This document shows positions 55,374-63,610 of a stretch of 64,000 bases of DNA, in pieces. The notes under the pieces were generated by a model. It was not told the DNA's origin. It searched no databases and worked only from the letters and a program-made list of their open reading frames with translations. The stretch covers positions 1-64,000 of the forward strand of contig JAZAHA010000056.1 in the NCBI GenBank assembly GCA_036231565.1, given 5' to 3'. Each line of letters starts with the position of its first letter. Position 1 is the first letter of the stretch. The translations under genes were made by a program, and so were the position numbers. Source of the stretch: Maricaulis sp036231565. Its GTDB lineage: Bacteria; Pseudomonadota; Alphaproteobacteria; Caulobacterales; Maricaulaceae.

Positions 55374-56687
55374 CTACTCTGCCGCAACGGCCTGGCTGAC
55401 AAACACGGGTTTGCCGGCGCGATAATTGTTGATGCGTTCCTCGATCTCGCCCCGGAAGTGGCGTATCAGGCCCTGGACGGGCCAGGCGGCCGCGTCACCG
55501 AGCGCACAGATCGTGTGGCCTTCCACCTGGCCGGCGACGTCGAGCAGCATGTCGATCTCCTCGATCGAGCTCTCGCCGCGTGCCATGCGCTCCAGCACGC
55601 GCCACATCCAGCCCGTGCCTTCACGGCACGGCGTGCACTGGCCGCAGCTTTCGTGGCGGTAGAAGTAGGAGATGCGCGCGATCGCCTTCACCACATCGGT
55701 GGACTTGTCCATGACGATGACGGCGGCGGTGCCCAGACCGGACTTGTGCGCCTGCAGCGCATCGAAATCCATCAGCACATCGTCGCAGATATCTTTCGGC
55801 AGTAGCGACACCGAAGAGCCGCCCGGAATGACGGCCTTCAGATTGTCCCAGCCGCCGCGCACGCCGCCGGCATGCGTCTCGATGAGCGTCTTCATCGGGA
55901 TCGACATGGCTTCTTCGACATTGCACGGCTTGTTCACATGGCCGGAGATAGAGAAGATCTTTGTGCCGACATTCCGCTCGCGGCCGAAAGAGGCAAACCA
56001 TTGCGCCCCGCGGCGCAGGATCGTGCCCGCAACCGCGATGGATTCAACATTGTTCACCGTGGTCGGGCAGCCATACAGACCGGCATTGGCCGGGAAAGGC
56101 GGTTTCAGGCGCGGCTGGCCCTTCTTGCCTTCCAGGCTTTCCAGCAGGGCCGTTTCCTCGCCGCAGATATAGGCGCCGGCACCGTGATGGATATAGACGT
56201 GGAACGGCCAGCCATGCACGTTCTTCTCGCCGATCAGCTTGGCCTCATAGGCCTCCTTGACGGCTTTCTCCATCGCCAGGCGCTCGGTGACATACTCACC
56301 GCGCAGATAGATGTAGCAGGCGTGCGCCTGCATCGAGAATGACGCGATCAGGCAGCCTTCGATGAGAAGGTGCGGATCGTGGCGCATGATCTCGCGGTCC
56401 TTGCACGTGCCCGGCTCGGATTCGTCGGCATTGACGACAAGATAGTGCGGACGTGCGCCCACTTCCTTGGGCATGAAGGACCATTTCAGACCGGTCGGGA
56501 AACCGGCGCCGCCGCGGCCGCGCAGGCCCGACGCCTTCATCTGGTCGATGATCCAATCGCGGCCCTGTTCGAGGATTTCCTTGGTCCCGTTCCATGCACC
56601 GCGCTGTTTGGCGCCGTCCAGACCGGGGTCGTGGTGGCCGAACAGATTGGTGAAGATACGGTCCTTGTCCTGGAGAAGCTGGGTCAT
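55374..56687 (-). CDS. nuoF: NADH-quinone oxidoreductase subunit F
   Basis: The 437-residue subunit binds NADH, FMN and the N3 [4Fe-4S] cluster, and is the electron entry point of complex I. Motifs are GLRGRGGAGFPTGLKWSFMP (NADH), GAGAYICGEETALLESLEGKKGQPRLKPPFPA (FMN) and the cluster ligands ESCGQCTPCREG with a later Cys in HTICALGDAAAWPVQ. It follows nuoE by 3 bp. Confidence 0.98.
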   Translation of the reverse strand: MTQLLQDKDRIFTNLFGHHDPGLDGAKQRGAWNGTKEILEQGRDWIIDQMKASGLRGRGGAGFPTGLKWSFMPKEVGARPHYLVVNADESEPGTCKDREIMRHDPHLLIEGCLIASFSMQAHACYIYLRGEYVTERLAMEKAVKEAYEAKLIGEKNVHGWPFHVYIHHGAGAYICGEETALLESLEGKKGQPRLKPPFPANAGLYGCPTTVNNVESIAVAGTILRRGAQWFASFGRERNVGTKIFSISGHVNKPCNVEEAMSIPMKTLIETHAGGVRGGWDNLKAVIPGGSSVSLLPKDICDDVLMDFDALQAHKSGLGTAAVIVMDKSTDVVKAIARISYFYRHESCGQCTPCREGTGWMWRVLERMARGESSIEEIDMLLDVAGQVEGHTICALGDAAAWPVQGLIRHFRGEIEERINNYRAGKPVFVSQAVAAE

Positions 56688-56690
56688 GAC

Positions 56691-57365
56691 TTAGCCCTCC
56701 GCCTTTTCGGACTTGCCGGTATTGGGAAGCGTGACCGGCTTGGCGCGCGAGCCGTCATAGAGGCTTTCATCGGTCAGCACCTTGGTGCCATGCGGCTCGG
56801 AGGCGTTACGCTCGGATTGCGGGCCGTATTTGACCTTCTTGCCGGCGGCGAGGTCGTCGAGCAGTTTCTCGAAGCTCTCCGCGTCGAGATCCTCGATGTA
56901 GTGGTCGCCATCCTTGTTCGCGAGCTGGATCATAGGGGCATTGGCGCAGGCGCCCATGCACTCCACCTCGACCCAGGTGAACTTGCCGTCTTCGGAGATC
57001 TCGTGCTGCTTGCCGATGCGGTTCTTGCACACCGAAATCAGCTCGTCCGACCCGCGCAGCATGCACGGCGTGGTGCCGCAGACCTGGATCAGATGCTCAC
57101 CGACCGGGGCCAGGTTGAACATGGTGTAGAAGGTCGCGACCTCGTAGACGCGGATGTAGGGCATCTCCAGCCGGTCGGCGATCTCGCGGATGGCGGGCTC
57201 GCAGACCCAGCCGTCCTGCTTCTGCGCGATCCACAACATGGGGATGACGGCCGAGGCTTTCTTTTCCTCGGGATATTTCGCCAGCCAGAACTTGATCTCG
57301 TCCTCGCTCTTCTTGTTGAAGACGAAGCTTTCCGGCTGTTCTTTCGCGAGACGACGAACGCTCAT
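56691..57365 (-). CDS. nuoE: NADH-quinone oxidoreductase subunit E
   Basis: The 224-residue thioredoxin-like subunit holds the N1a [2Fe-2S] cluster; ligands are in VCGTTPCMLRG and VECMGACANAPM. The N-terminal helical part contains VIPMLWIAQKQDGWV and YEVATFYTMFNLAPVGEH. A Lys/Ser/Pro-rich tail of about 45 residues follows the fold, longer than in E. coli (166 residues) but usual in alphaproteobacteria. It overlaps nuoD by 4 bp. Confidence 0.97.
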   Translation of the reverse strand: MSVRRLAKEQPESFVFNKKSEDEIKFWLAKYPEEKKASAVIPMLWIAQKQDGWVCEPAIREIADRLEMPYIRVYEVATFYTMFNLAPVGEHLIQVCGTTPCMLRGSDELISVCKNRIGKQHEISEDGKFTWVEVECMGACANAPMIQLANKDGDHYIEDLDAESFEKLLDDLAAGKKVKYGPQSERNASEPHGTKVLTDESLYDGSRAKPVTLPNTGKSEKAEG

Positions 57366-58567
57366 CGGTCGATCTCCCCGAACACGATGTCCAGCGAGCC
57401 CAGGATGGCGGAGACGTCCGCCAGCATGTGGCCGCGATTCATGAAATCCATGGCTGCCAGGTGCGGGAAGCCGGGCGCCCGGATCTTCACGCGGTACGGC
57501 TTGTTCGAGCCGTCGGAGACCAGATAGACGCCGAACTCGCCCTTCGGGGCCTCGACGGCGGCATAGACCTCGCCAGCCTCGACATGGACGCCTTCAGTGT
57601 AGAGTTTAAAGTGCTGGATGAGCGCTTCCATCGAGCGCTTCATCTCGGCGCGGCGCGGCGGCGAGAATTTCGAGTCGGTGGCCAGCACCTCGCCCGCATT
57701 CTCCTCCTTCATGAGCCAGTCGCAGCACTGGATCATGATCTTCACGCTCTCGCGCATCTCTTCCATGCGGCACAGATAGCGATCATAGCAATCGCCGTGC
57801 TTGCCGACCGGAATGTTGAACTCCAGCTCGTCATAGACTTCGTAGGGCTGCGAGCGGCGCAGATCCCAGGCCAGGCCCGAACCGCGCACCATCACACCGG
57901 AGAAGCCCCAGGCGAGCACATCTTCCTTGGTCACCACGCCGATATCGACATTGCGCTGCTTGAAGATGCGATTCTCGGTCAGGAGGCTGTCGATATCGTC
58001 CAGCTTTTCCGGGAACTGGTCGCACCAGGCCCGGATGTCCTCGACCAGTTTAGGCGGCAGGTCCTGGTGGACACCGCCGGGACGGAAATAGTGAGCATGC
58101 ATGCGGCTGCCCGAAGCGCGCTCGTAGAACACCATCAGCTTTTCGCGCTCCTCGAAGCCCCAGAGCGGCGGCGTCAGGGCGCCGACATCCATGGCCTGGG
58201 TCGTCACGTTGAGCAGATGGTTCAGGATACGGCCGATCTCGCAGTACAGCACGCGCACATACTGGCCGCGCTTCGGCACGGTGATACCGGCCAGACGCTC
58301 GGCCGCCATGCAGAAGGCGTGCTCCTGATTCATCGGCGCGACATAGTCGAGACGGTCGAAATAGCCGATGCCCTGGAGATAGGTCTTGTGCTCCAGCAGC
58401 TTCTCGGTGCCGCGGTGCAGAAGGCCGATATGCGGATCGACGCGTTCGACCACCTCACCGTCCAGCTCCAGCACGAGACGCAGCACGCCGTGGGCGGCCG
58501 GGTGCTGGGGACCGAAATTGAGGGTGAACTTGCGTTCGCCGGATTGCGTCATGTCGTCGGCAGCCAT
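57362..58567 (-). CDS. nuoD: NADH-quinone oxidoreductase subunit D
   Basis: The 401-residue 49-kDa-type subunit forms the quinone site with NuoB. It has FTLNFGPQHPAAHGVLRLVLELDGE (with the conserved His), HIGLLHRGTEKL, YFDRLDYVAPMNQEHAF, SGVMVRGSGLAWDLR and the closing DIVFGEIDR. It is separate from nuoC, unlike the fused NuoCD of E. coli, and lies 4 bp after nuoC. Confidence 0.98.
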   Translation of the reverse strand: MAADDMTQSGERKFTLNFGPQHPAAHGVLRLVLELDGEVVERVDPHIGLLHRGTEKLLEHKTYLQGIGYFDRLDYVAPMNQEHAFCMAAERLAGITVPKRGQYVRVLYCEIGRILNHLLNVTTQAMDVGALTPPLWGFEEREKLMVFYERASGSRMHAHYFRPGGVHQDLPPKLVEDIRAWCDQFPEKLDDIDSLLTENRIFKQRNVDIGVVTKEDVLAWGFSGVMVRGSGLAWDLRRSQPYEVYDELEFNIPVGKHGDCYDRYLCRMEEMRESVKIMIQCCDWLMKEENAGEVLATDSKFSPPRRAEMKRSMEALIQHFKLYTEGVHVEAGEVYAAVEAPKGEFGVYLVSDGSNKPYRVKIRAPGFPHLAAMDFMNRGHMLADVSAILGSLDIVFGEIDR

Positions 58568-58571
58568 GGCT

Positions 58572-59174
58572 CTAGCCCTCCGCCTTCTCGTCGCCCGGGA
58601 TGACGTATTTGGCGCCTTCCCACGGGCTCATGAAATCGAAGTCACGGTATTCCTGGACCAGTTCGACCGGTTCGTAGACCACGCGTTTCTGCTCCTCGTC
58701 CCAGCGGACTTCGACATAGCCGGTGAGCGGGAAGTCCTTGCGCAGCGGATAGCCCTCGAAACCGTAATCGGTCAGCAGGCGGCGCAGATCCGGATGGCCG
58801 GAGAAGACGATGCCGTACATGTCGAACGCCTCGCGCTCGAACCAGTCGGCAACGGGGTAGACATGATGGATCGAGGGAACCGGGTTCTCCTCATCGGTCG
58901 ACAGCTTCACGCGCACCCGGTGATTCTGGTGCATGGAGAGCAGATGGTAGACCACTTCGAACCGCTCGGCGCGCTGCGGATAGTCGACACCGCAGATGTC
59001 GACCAGCGTCGTGAACTTGCAGGCCGGCTCGTCGCGCAGCCAGGTGATCACATCCTCGACCTGGTCGCGATGGATCGTCACGGTCAGCTCGCCCTGGGTC
59101 ACAGTCCAGCCGGTAACAGCCGTGGGCTGACCCGCCTGGATGTGCTCGCCGAGAACCTTGAGAGCTTCGCTCAT
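58572..59174 (-). CDS. nuoC: NADH-quinone oxidoreductase subunit C
   Basis: The 200-residue 30-kDa-type subunit has the family signature EREAFDMYGIVFSGHPDLRRLLTDYGFEGYPLRKDFPL and the earlier TLVDICGVDYP. I chose the ATG at 59174 because GAGGAG lies upstream and the conserved part starts here. An ATG at 59201, sharing a base with the nuoB stop, would add nine residues and is a real alternative. Confidence 0.95.
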   Translation of the reverse strand: MSEALKVLGEHIQAGQPTAVTGWTVTQGELTVTIHRDQVEDVITWLRDEPACKFTTLVDICGVDYPQRAERFEVVYHLLSMHQNHRVRVKLSTDEENPVPSIHHVYPVADWFEREAFDMYGIVFSGHPDLRRLLTDYGFEGYPLRKDFPLTGYVEVRWDEEQKRVVYEPVELVQEYRDFDFMSPWEGAKYVIPGDEKAEG

Positions 59175-59200
59175 CGCCTTGTCACTCCTCGCGCCTGCCA

Positions 59201-59767
59201 TCACCGTTCGATCGAGCCTTCACGGCGGATCTTCTTCTGCAGTTGAAGAATGCCGTAGACCAGCGCCTCTGCGGTGGGCGGGCAGCCCGGCACATAGACG
59301 TCGACCGGTACGATGCGGTCACAACCGCGCACGACCGAATAGGAATAATGGTAGTAGCCGCCGCCATTGGCGCACGAACCCATCGAGATGACGTAGCGCG
59401 GCTCGGGCATCTGGTCGTAGACCTTGCGCAGGGCCGGCGCCATCTTGTTGGTGAGCGTACCCGCAACGATCATCACGTCCGACTGGCGCGGGGAGGCCCG
59501 CGGCGCAAAGCCGAAGCGCTCGACGTCGTAACGCGGCATCGAGGCCTGCATCATTTCCACGGCGCAGCAGGCCAGGCCGAACGTCATCCACATCAGCGAG
59601 CCGGTGCGGGCCCAGGTGACGAGATCGTCGGCAGCGGCGACCACGAATCCCTTGTCGGCCAGCGCATCGCTGACGCCGTCAAAGAACGGGTCGTGTTTCT
59701 TCGGGTCATAGCCGGGAACGGTCGCGCGTCCGGCCATGCCGGCATGAGGGGTCAGATCAGATGCCAT
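59201..59767 (-). CDS. nuoB: NADH-quinone oxidoreductase subunit B
   Basis: The 188-residue subunit carries cluster N2, the last before quinone. Ligands are the tandem Cys in FGLACCAVEMM, Cys in SMGSCANGGGYYHYSYSVVRGC and Cys in PVDVYVPGCPPTAEAL. SPRQSDVMIVAGTLTNKMAPALRKVYDQMPEPRYVI is fully conserved. It follows nuoA by 6 bp. Confidence 0.98.
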   Translation of the reverse strand: MASDLTPHAGMAGRATVPGYDPKKHDPFFDGVSDALADKGFVVAAADDLVTWARTGSLMWMTFGLACCAVEMMQASMPRYDVERFGFAPRASPRQSDVMIVAGTLTNKMAPALRKVYDQMPEPRYVISMGSCANGGGYYHYSYSVVRGCDRIVPVDVYVPGCPPTAEALVYGILQLQKKIRREGSIER

Positions 59768-59773
59768 GGTGGA

Positions 59774-60142
59774 CTACTCCCAATCCAGCGCGCCTTTTTT
59801 CAGCTCGTAAATGAAGCCGATGGTGAGAACTCCCAGGAACACCATCATCGACCAGAACTCGAACTCGCCCAGATGCTCCCGCAGGGTCACGGCCCAGGGG
59901 AAGAGGAAGGCGACTTCCAGGTCGAAGATGATGAACAGGATGGCGACGAGATAGAATCGCACGTCGAATTTCATGCGGGCGTCGTCGAAGGCGTTGAAGC
60001 CGCATTCATAGGTCGAGACCTTTTCCGGGTCCGGTTTCGACGGCGCGATCACAAAGGCGGCCAGCATGAAGCCGAGGCCGATCGCAGTCGCCAGACCGAA
60101 AAAGATCAGGATGGGCAGGTAATCGAGAAGCAGCGCGTCCAT
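59774..60142 (-). CDS. nuoA: NADH-quinone oxidoreductase subunit A
   Basis: The 122-residue subunit has three membrane helices and the conserved loop STYECGFNAFDDARMKFDVRFYLVAILFIIFDLEVAFLFPW, whose Cys exposure reports the active/deactive state in mitochondria. The ATG at 60142 (MDALLLDYLPIL) is the proper start; the frame continues upstream without similarity. It is the first gene of the 14-gene nuo order A-B-C-D-E-F-G-H-I-J-K-L-M-N. Confidence 0.97.
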   Translation of the reverse strand: MDALLLDYLPILIFFGLATAIGLGFMLAAFVIAPSKPDPEKVSTYECGFNAFDDARMKFDVRFYLVAILFIIFDLEVAFLFPWAVTLREHLGEFEFWSMMVFLGVLTIGFIYELKKGALDWE

Positions 60143-60323
60143 CGCCAAGCCTCGCCTTCTAGCGTCGGTTTTGCGGTGCGGGAGGCCGTTGTTTTCAAGG
60201 TGTGATCCGCCTCGGGACGAATCAACCACCGGCAACGGGACCCCCTGCCCGATTTGGCGCGGAAGCTAGAGCGCAGCGGCGCTGCGGGCAAGGCCTAAAG
60301 GCCGCCCTCTGTCAGTTCTGGCG

Positions 60324-60329
60324 AATATA
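60324..60329 (-). promoter_or_regulatory. Likely -10 element of the nuo promoter
   Basis: TATATT on the - strand stands out in an AT-rich patch. No good -35 is found at 16-18 bp, which fits a promoter that needs an activator. The leader to nuoA would be about 175 nt and contains a GGCCTTTAGGCC hairpin (60282-60296). Confidence 0.45.
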
Positions 60330-60351
60330 GCGACACACAGCGAACAATAAA

Positions 60352-60366
60352 TGCAAATGATTTGCA
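60352..60366. promoter_or_regulatory. Fur/Mur-like palindrome upstream of nuo
   Basis: TGCAAAT-G-ATTTGCA is a perfect 7-1-7 inverted repeat, the geometry of Fur-family operators, matching 10 of 14 positions of TGATAAT-N-ATTATCA. It lies at about -35 to -49 relative to the proposed nuo start, just after the stop codon of the upstream gene. Fur is known to affect nuo and other iron-rich respiratory genes in Caulobacter; binding here is inferred. Confidence 0.5.
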
Positions 60367-60375
60367 ATATCGAAA

Positions 60376-60849
60376 TCAGCCGGGATGTCGCTGCCCGCGC
60401 GGTTCCAGCCCGACGACCGAACGCCAGAAGGCGAACCGGAGGAAGGGAGAGCGACGGCTGAAGGTGCCATCAGGAAATATATGCCAGGGTCGATATCCCC
60501 ACCGGCAGACGAGCGCCCGGGCCTCGTGGCCGAAACCCTCGGCGTGCGCAGCTGCCAGCGCAGCCCGGCGTGTGCACCAGCTTCCCCGGGCGCGCCGGAA
60601 GAGCCGCTGGGCCCGTCCGGTCACACCATTGGCCTGCCGCAGCGCGACGCGGAGCACACGATATTGGCGGTAGCGCGCCGCCGTATCCAGCACCAGCACA
60701 CCGCATCCCAATATCGCCAGCCCGTCGAGCCACCAGAACGGCGAGACCGCGAATGCAAAAAGAAGGCAACACGCCGCCAGCAGCAGCGGCGGCCAGACCG
60801 GGTCGATCAGGCGGAGAATCGGGAGGGTTCGGACGGATCGTGCGTTCAT
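60376..60849 (-). CDS. Hypothetical two-helix membrane protein
   Basis: From the ATG at 60849 the product has 157 residues. Two hydrophobic segments lie near the N-terminus (VWPPLLLAACCLLFAFAV and FWWLDGLAILGCGVLVLDTAA, about residues 19-57). A basic cytosolic part follows, rich in Arg, with several Cys and Trp residues (GSWCTRRAALAAAHAEGFGHEARALVCRWGYRPWHIFPDGTF). I do not recognise the family. The open frame continues to 61125, but that stretch is an antisense shadow of the microprotein gene at 60990-61115. It is upstream of nuoA on the same strand but separated from it by the nuo promoter region. Confidence 0.6.
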   Translation of the reverse strand: MNARSVRTLPILRLIDPVWPPLLLAACCLLFAFAVSPFWWLDGLAILGCGVLVLDTAARYRQYRVLRVALRQANGVTGRAQRLFRRARGSWCTRRAALAAAHAEGFGHEARALVCRWGYRPWHIFPDGTFSRRSPFLRFAFWRSVVGLEPRGQRHPG

Positions 60850-60931
60850 ATGACGCAATCTGCCCGCCCGGCCGAAACCCGCCAGCGGGATCGCCTGCCC
60901 GTCTGTCCCCCCTGGTGAATCGGGCCGGGGG

Positions 60932-60960
60932 CGGACAAATCGCCCCATTCGCCCTATATT
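60932..60960 (+). promoter_or_regulatory. Promoter of the 41-residue membrane microprotein gene
   Basis: CGGACA (60932-60937), a 17-bp spacer and TATATT (60955-60960) form a plausible sigma70-type promoter. Transcription would start near 60967, leaving a 23-nt leader with GAAAGAGG as ribosome-binding site. Confidence 0.55.
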
Positions 60961-60989
60961 GAGGTGTGTAGCCACGAAAGAGGTACGGA

Positions 60990-61115
60990 ATGTCTGTTCT
61001 GAACTCCCAAGAGGCTCGCCAGGGTGAAAAGGGACATGGCGTGCGTTGGGTCCTAGCGATCTCCACCGCCGCAGCCGCGATTGCGCTCCTGCTTTTCCTG
61101 GTCGCGAACGCCTGA
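60990..61115 (+). CDS. Single-pass membrane microprotein (41 residues)
   Basis: ATG at 60990 to TGA at 61115. The ribosome-binding site AAAGAGG is 7-8 bp upstream and a matching promoter lies just before. The protein has a polar, basic start (MSVLNSQEARQGEKGHGVRW) and one helix (VLAISTAAAAIALLLFLVANA) that runs to the C-terminus, so it is a tail-type membrane protein. The ARQG-x-x-G-x-x-V pattern before a single helix recalls very small alphaproteobacterial proteins of unknown role that are often left unannotated. It is divergent from the two-helix membrane gene at 60376-60849 and 104 bp upstream of the DUF599 gene. Confidence 0.72.
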   Translation: MSVLNSQEARQGEKGHGVRWVLAISTAAAAIALLLFLVANA

Positions 61116-61219
61116 CGGGCGGCACTTCCTCAACGGGCTCTGCACCATCGGCCGCTGCGGCTTTCCCGCGGCGCGAATATGCCTAGACTGATCGTCCACG
61201 GCGGACGAACGGGCAGACC

Positions 61220-61912
61220 ATGTCGGATTATTACGGGGTTATCGGCTTCCTGCTGATTGCAGGCGGGTTTTCCTGGCTGGTCGATCACAGCCCGTTCTCG
61301 AAACACACGCTGTCGCGCGCGATGGATGTGCACCGGCGCCGCTGGATGGAAGGCATGGCCAACCGCCAGGTGCGGATCATGGACAGCCAGATCATCGCCG
61401 GCCTGCAGAACGGCATCGCCTTCTTCGCCTCGACCGCCCTTCTGGGCATCGGCGCGGCCTTCACGCTCATCACCGCGCTTGATCCGGTGATGAGCGCCGT
61501 GCAGGACGTGCCCTTCCTGGACGCCTCCTCGCGCCTGCAATGGGAGGTGATGTCGCTGGGCCTCCTGGTGATCTACGCCTATGCCTTCTTCAAGTTCGGC
61601 TGGGCCTACCGGCTGGTGAACTATTCCGCCATGCTGCTGGGCGCGACGCCGGACACCGGCCGCGACGAGGCGGCTTCAGAGGAAATCCTGGCGGCGGCCC
61701 GCCGCGCCGGCGCGATGAATGTCGTCGCAGGACGCCAGTTCAATCGCGGCCTGCGCACGCTCTTCATGTCGATCGGCTATCTGGCCTGGATCGGCGGGCC
61801 GGCCGCCCAGATTCTGGTGACGCTGGCCGTCGCGGCCATCCTGGTCTACCGGCAGTTTGCCAGCCCCGCCCTTGCCGCGCTGAAGGCCGGCGACATGCCC
61901 GCGCAAGGCTAG
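61220..61912 (+). CDS. DUF599 family membrane protein
   Basis: The 230-residue protein has four hydrophobic segments. The stretch HRRRWMEGMANRQVRIMDSQIIAGLQNGIAFFASTALLGIGAA and FFKFGWAYRLVNYSAMLLGATPD are DUF599 signatures (RRxWM near the first helix, and Phe-Lys-x-Gly/Phe-Trp-x-x-Arg later). The family is widespread in proteobacteria, in the inner membrane, without known function. It probably ends its own transcript; the next gene starts 93 bp later. Confidence 0.88.
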   Translation: MSDYYGVIGFLLIAGGFSWLVDHSPFSKHTLSRAMDVHRRRWMEGMANRQVRIMDSQIIAGLQNGIAFFASTALLGIGAAFTLITALDPVMSAVQDVPFLDASSRLQWEVMSLGLLVIYAYAFFKFGWAYRLVNYSAMLLGATPDTGRDEAASEEILAAARRAGAMNVVAGRQFNRGLRTLFMSIGYLAWIGGPAAQILVTLAVAAILVYRQFASPALAALKAGDMPAQG

Positions 61913-62005
61913 ATCGCGCCAGGACGGCCCCGCCCCCCGGAAAATATTGCACTTTGTTCCCGAACGCGTCCATTTTGCCCGGACAACAAGTCTGGGGGAG
62001 ATGTC

Positions 62006-63544
62006 ATGAGCCTGGGGAATTCGATACTCAACGCCGTCGAGCGTGCCGGCAACCGCCTGCCCGATCCGGTAACGATCTTCTTCATCCTGATCGGTGTGGT
62101 GATGGGCGCCTCGGTAATCGCAGCCCTGACAGGGCTGTCGGCGGAACATCCGCTCACCGGCGAAACGGTGACCGCGCAGAACCTGCTCTCCCCGGACTAT
62201 ATCCGCCGCCTGCTGGTCGAGATGCCGGCCACGCTCACCAGCTTCCACCCGCTCGGCATGGTGCTGGTCGTCATGATCGGCGCCGGAGTCGCCGAGCGTG
62301 CCGGCCTGTTCGGCGCCGGACTTCGCAGCCTGGTCAAGGGCATTCCCGACTTCCTGCTCACGCCGACGCTGGTCTTTGCCGGCATTATGAGCAATCTCGC
62401 CGTGGACGCGGGCTATGTCGTGCTGATCCCCCTGGGTGGTATCGTCTTTGCGGCTGCCGGCCGCAATCCCGTCGCCGGGATGACCGCCACCTTCGCCGGT
62501 GTTTCCGCCGGCTTTTCGGCCAACCTCGTTGTCGGGGCCCTGGAAGCCCTCCTGTTCGGCATCACCCAGAGCTCGGCGCAATTCCTGGTGCCCGACTGGC
62601 AGCTCAATCTTCTCGGCAACTGGTATTTCACCCTCGCCCTGACCCCGGTCCTGGTGATCGTCGTGACCCTGATCAACGACCTGATCGTCGAACCCCGGCT
62701 GGGCGAATGGGTACCTCCGGCCGACTTCAAACAGCCCGACCAGGAAACCGGCCTGTCGCCGGAAGAACGCAAGGGACTGGGCGCCGCCGGTATCGCGCTT
62801 CTGGTCGTGATCGGTCTCGCGCTGTTCCTGATCTTCGGTCCGGGCCAGACATTGCAGGATCCGACCAACGAGCTGAATGTCTACACGCCCTTCTTCAACT
62901 CGATCGTCGCCCTGACCTTTGTCGCCTTCCTGGCCATGGGCCTGGCTTATGGCGCCCGGGCCGGCACGATCAAATCGGACCGCGATGCGGTCGGCCTGGC
63001 AGCAAAATCCATGGGCGATATGGGACTCTACATCATCCTGGCCTTTGCCATGGCTCACTTCATCGCGCTGTTCAACTGGTCAAACCTGGGCATTCTGACC
63101 GCCATTGGCGGTGGTGACCTGCTCGGCCGGCTCGACCTGCCTGCGCCGCTCCTCCTGCTCGCCATGATCCTGCTTGTCGCGGTGCTGAACCTCTTCATCG
63201 GCTCGGCCTCGGCAAAGTGGGCACTGATCGGCCCCGTCCTCGTGCCCATGCTCATGCTGCAGGGGATTTCGCCGGAAGCTGCAACCCTGGCCTACCGGAT
63301 GGGCGACCAGGCCACCAACATCATCACACCGCTGATGCCCTACCTGCCGCTCGTTCTGGTGTTCGCCCAGCGCTATGTGCCTGAATTCGGTCTTGGCAGC
63401 CTGATCGCAACCATGCTGCCCTACTCGCTCGCCATTCTGGTGACGTCGATCCTGATGATGGCGGTCTGGTTCATGCTGGGTCTGCCGCTGGGGCCCGGCG
63501 GGGCGGAGTTCTTCTACGAACTTCCCGCCGGGTCCGCGGGTTAG
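62006..63544 (+). CDS. AbgT family transporter
   Basis: The 512-residue polytopic membrane protein matches AbgT/MtrF transporters: the opening NSILNAVERAGNRLPDPVTIFFILIGVVMG, GAGVAERAGLFGAGLRSLVKGIP and MSNLAVDAGYVVLIPLGGIVFAAAGRNPVAGMTATFAGVSAGFSANLV. Further on are YTPFFNSIVALTFVAFLAMGLAYG, GSASAKWALIGPVLVPMLM and AYRMGDQATNIITPLMPYLPLVLV. Members import p-aminobenzoyl-glutamate or export sulfonamides and p-aminobenzoate with proton or sodium. No abgAB hydrolase genes are adjacent, so the substrate is open. The start has a strong GGGGGAG site at 6 bp. Confidence 0.93.
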   Translation: MSLGNSILNAVERAGNRLPDPVTIFFILIGVVMGASVIAALTGLSAEHPLTGETVTAQNLLSPDYIRRLLVEMPATLTSFHPLGMVLVVMIGAGVAERAGLFGAGLRSLVKGIPDFLLTPTLVFAGIMSNLAVDAGYVVLIPLGGIVFAAAGRNPVAGMTATFAGVSAGFSANLVVGALEALLFGITQSSAQFLVPDWQLNLLGNWYFTLALTPVLVIVVTLINDLIVEPRLGEWVPPADFKQPDQETGLSPEERKGLGAAGIALLVVIGLALFLIFGPGQTLQDPTNELNVYTPFFNSIVALTFVAFLAMGLAYGARAGTIKSDRDAVGLAAKSMGDMGLYIILAFAMAHFIALFNWSNLGILTAIGGGDLLGRLDLPAPLLLLAMILLVAVLNLFIGSASAKWALIGPVLVPMLMLQGISPEAATLAYRMGDQATNIITPLMPYLPLVLVFAQRYVPEFGLGSLIATMLPYSLAILVTSILMMAVWFMLGLPLGPGGAEFFYELPAGSAG

Positions 63545-63610
63545 CGCCCGGGACACCGTATCTTAAGATGGCCCTGCTTTCCTGCCGCGCAGAAACAGGA
63601 GAGCCGGGCT

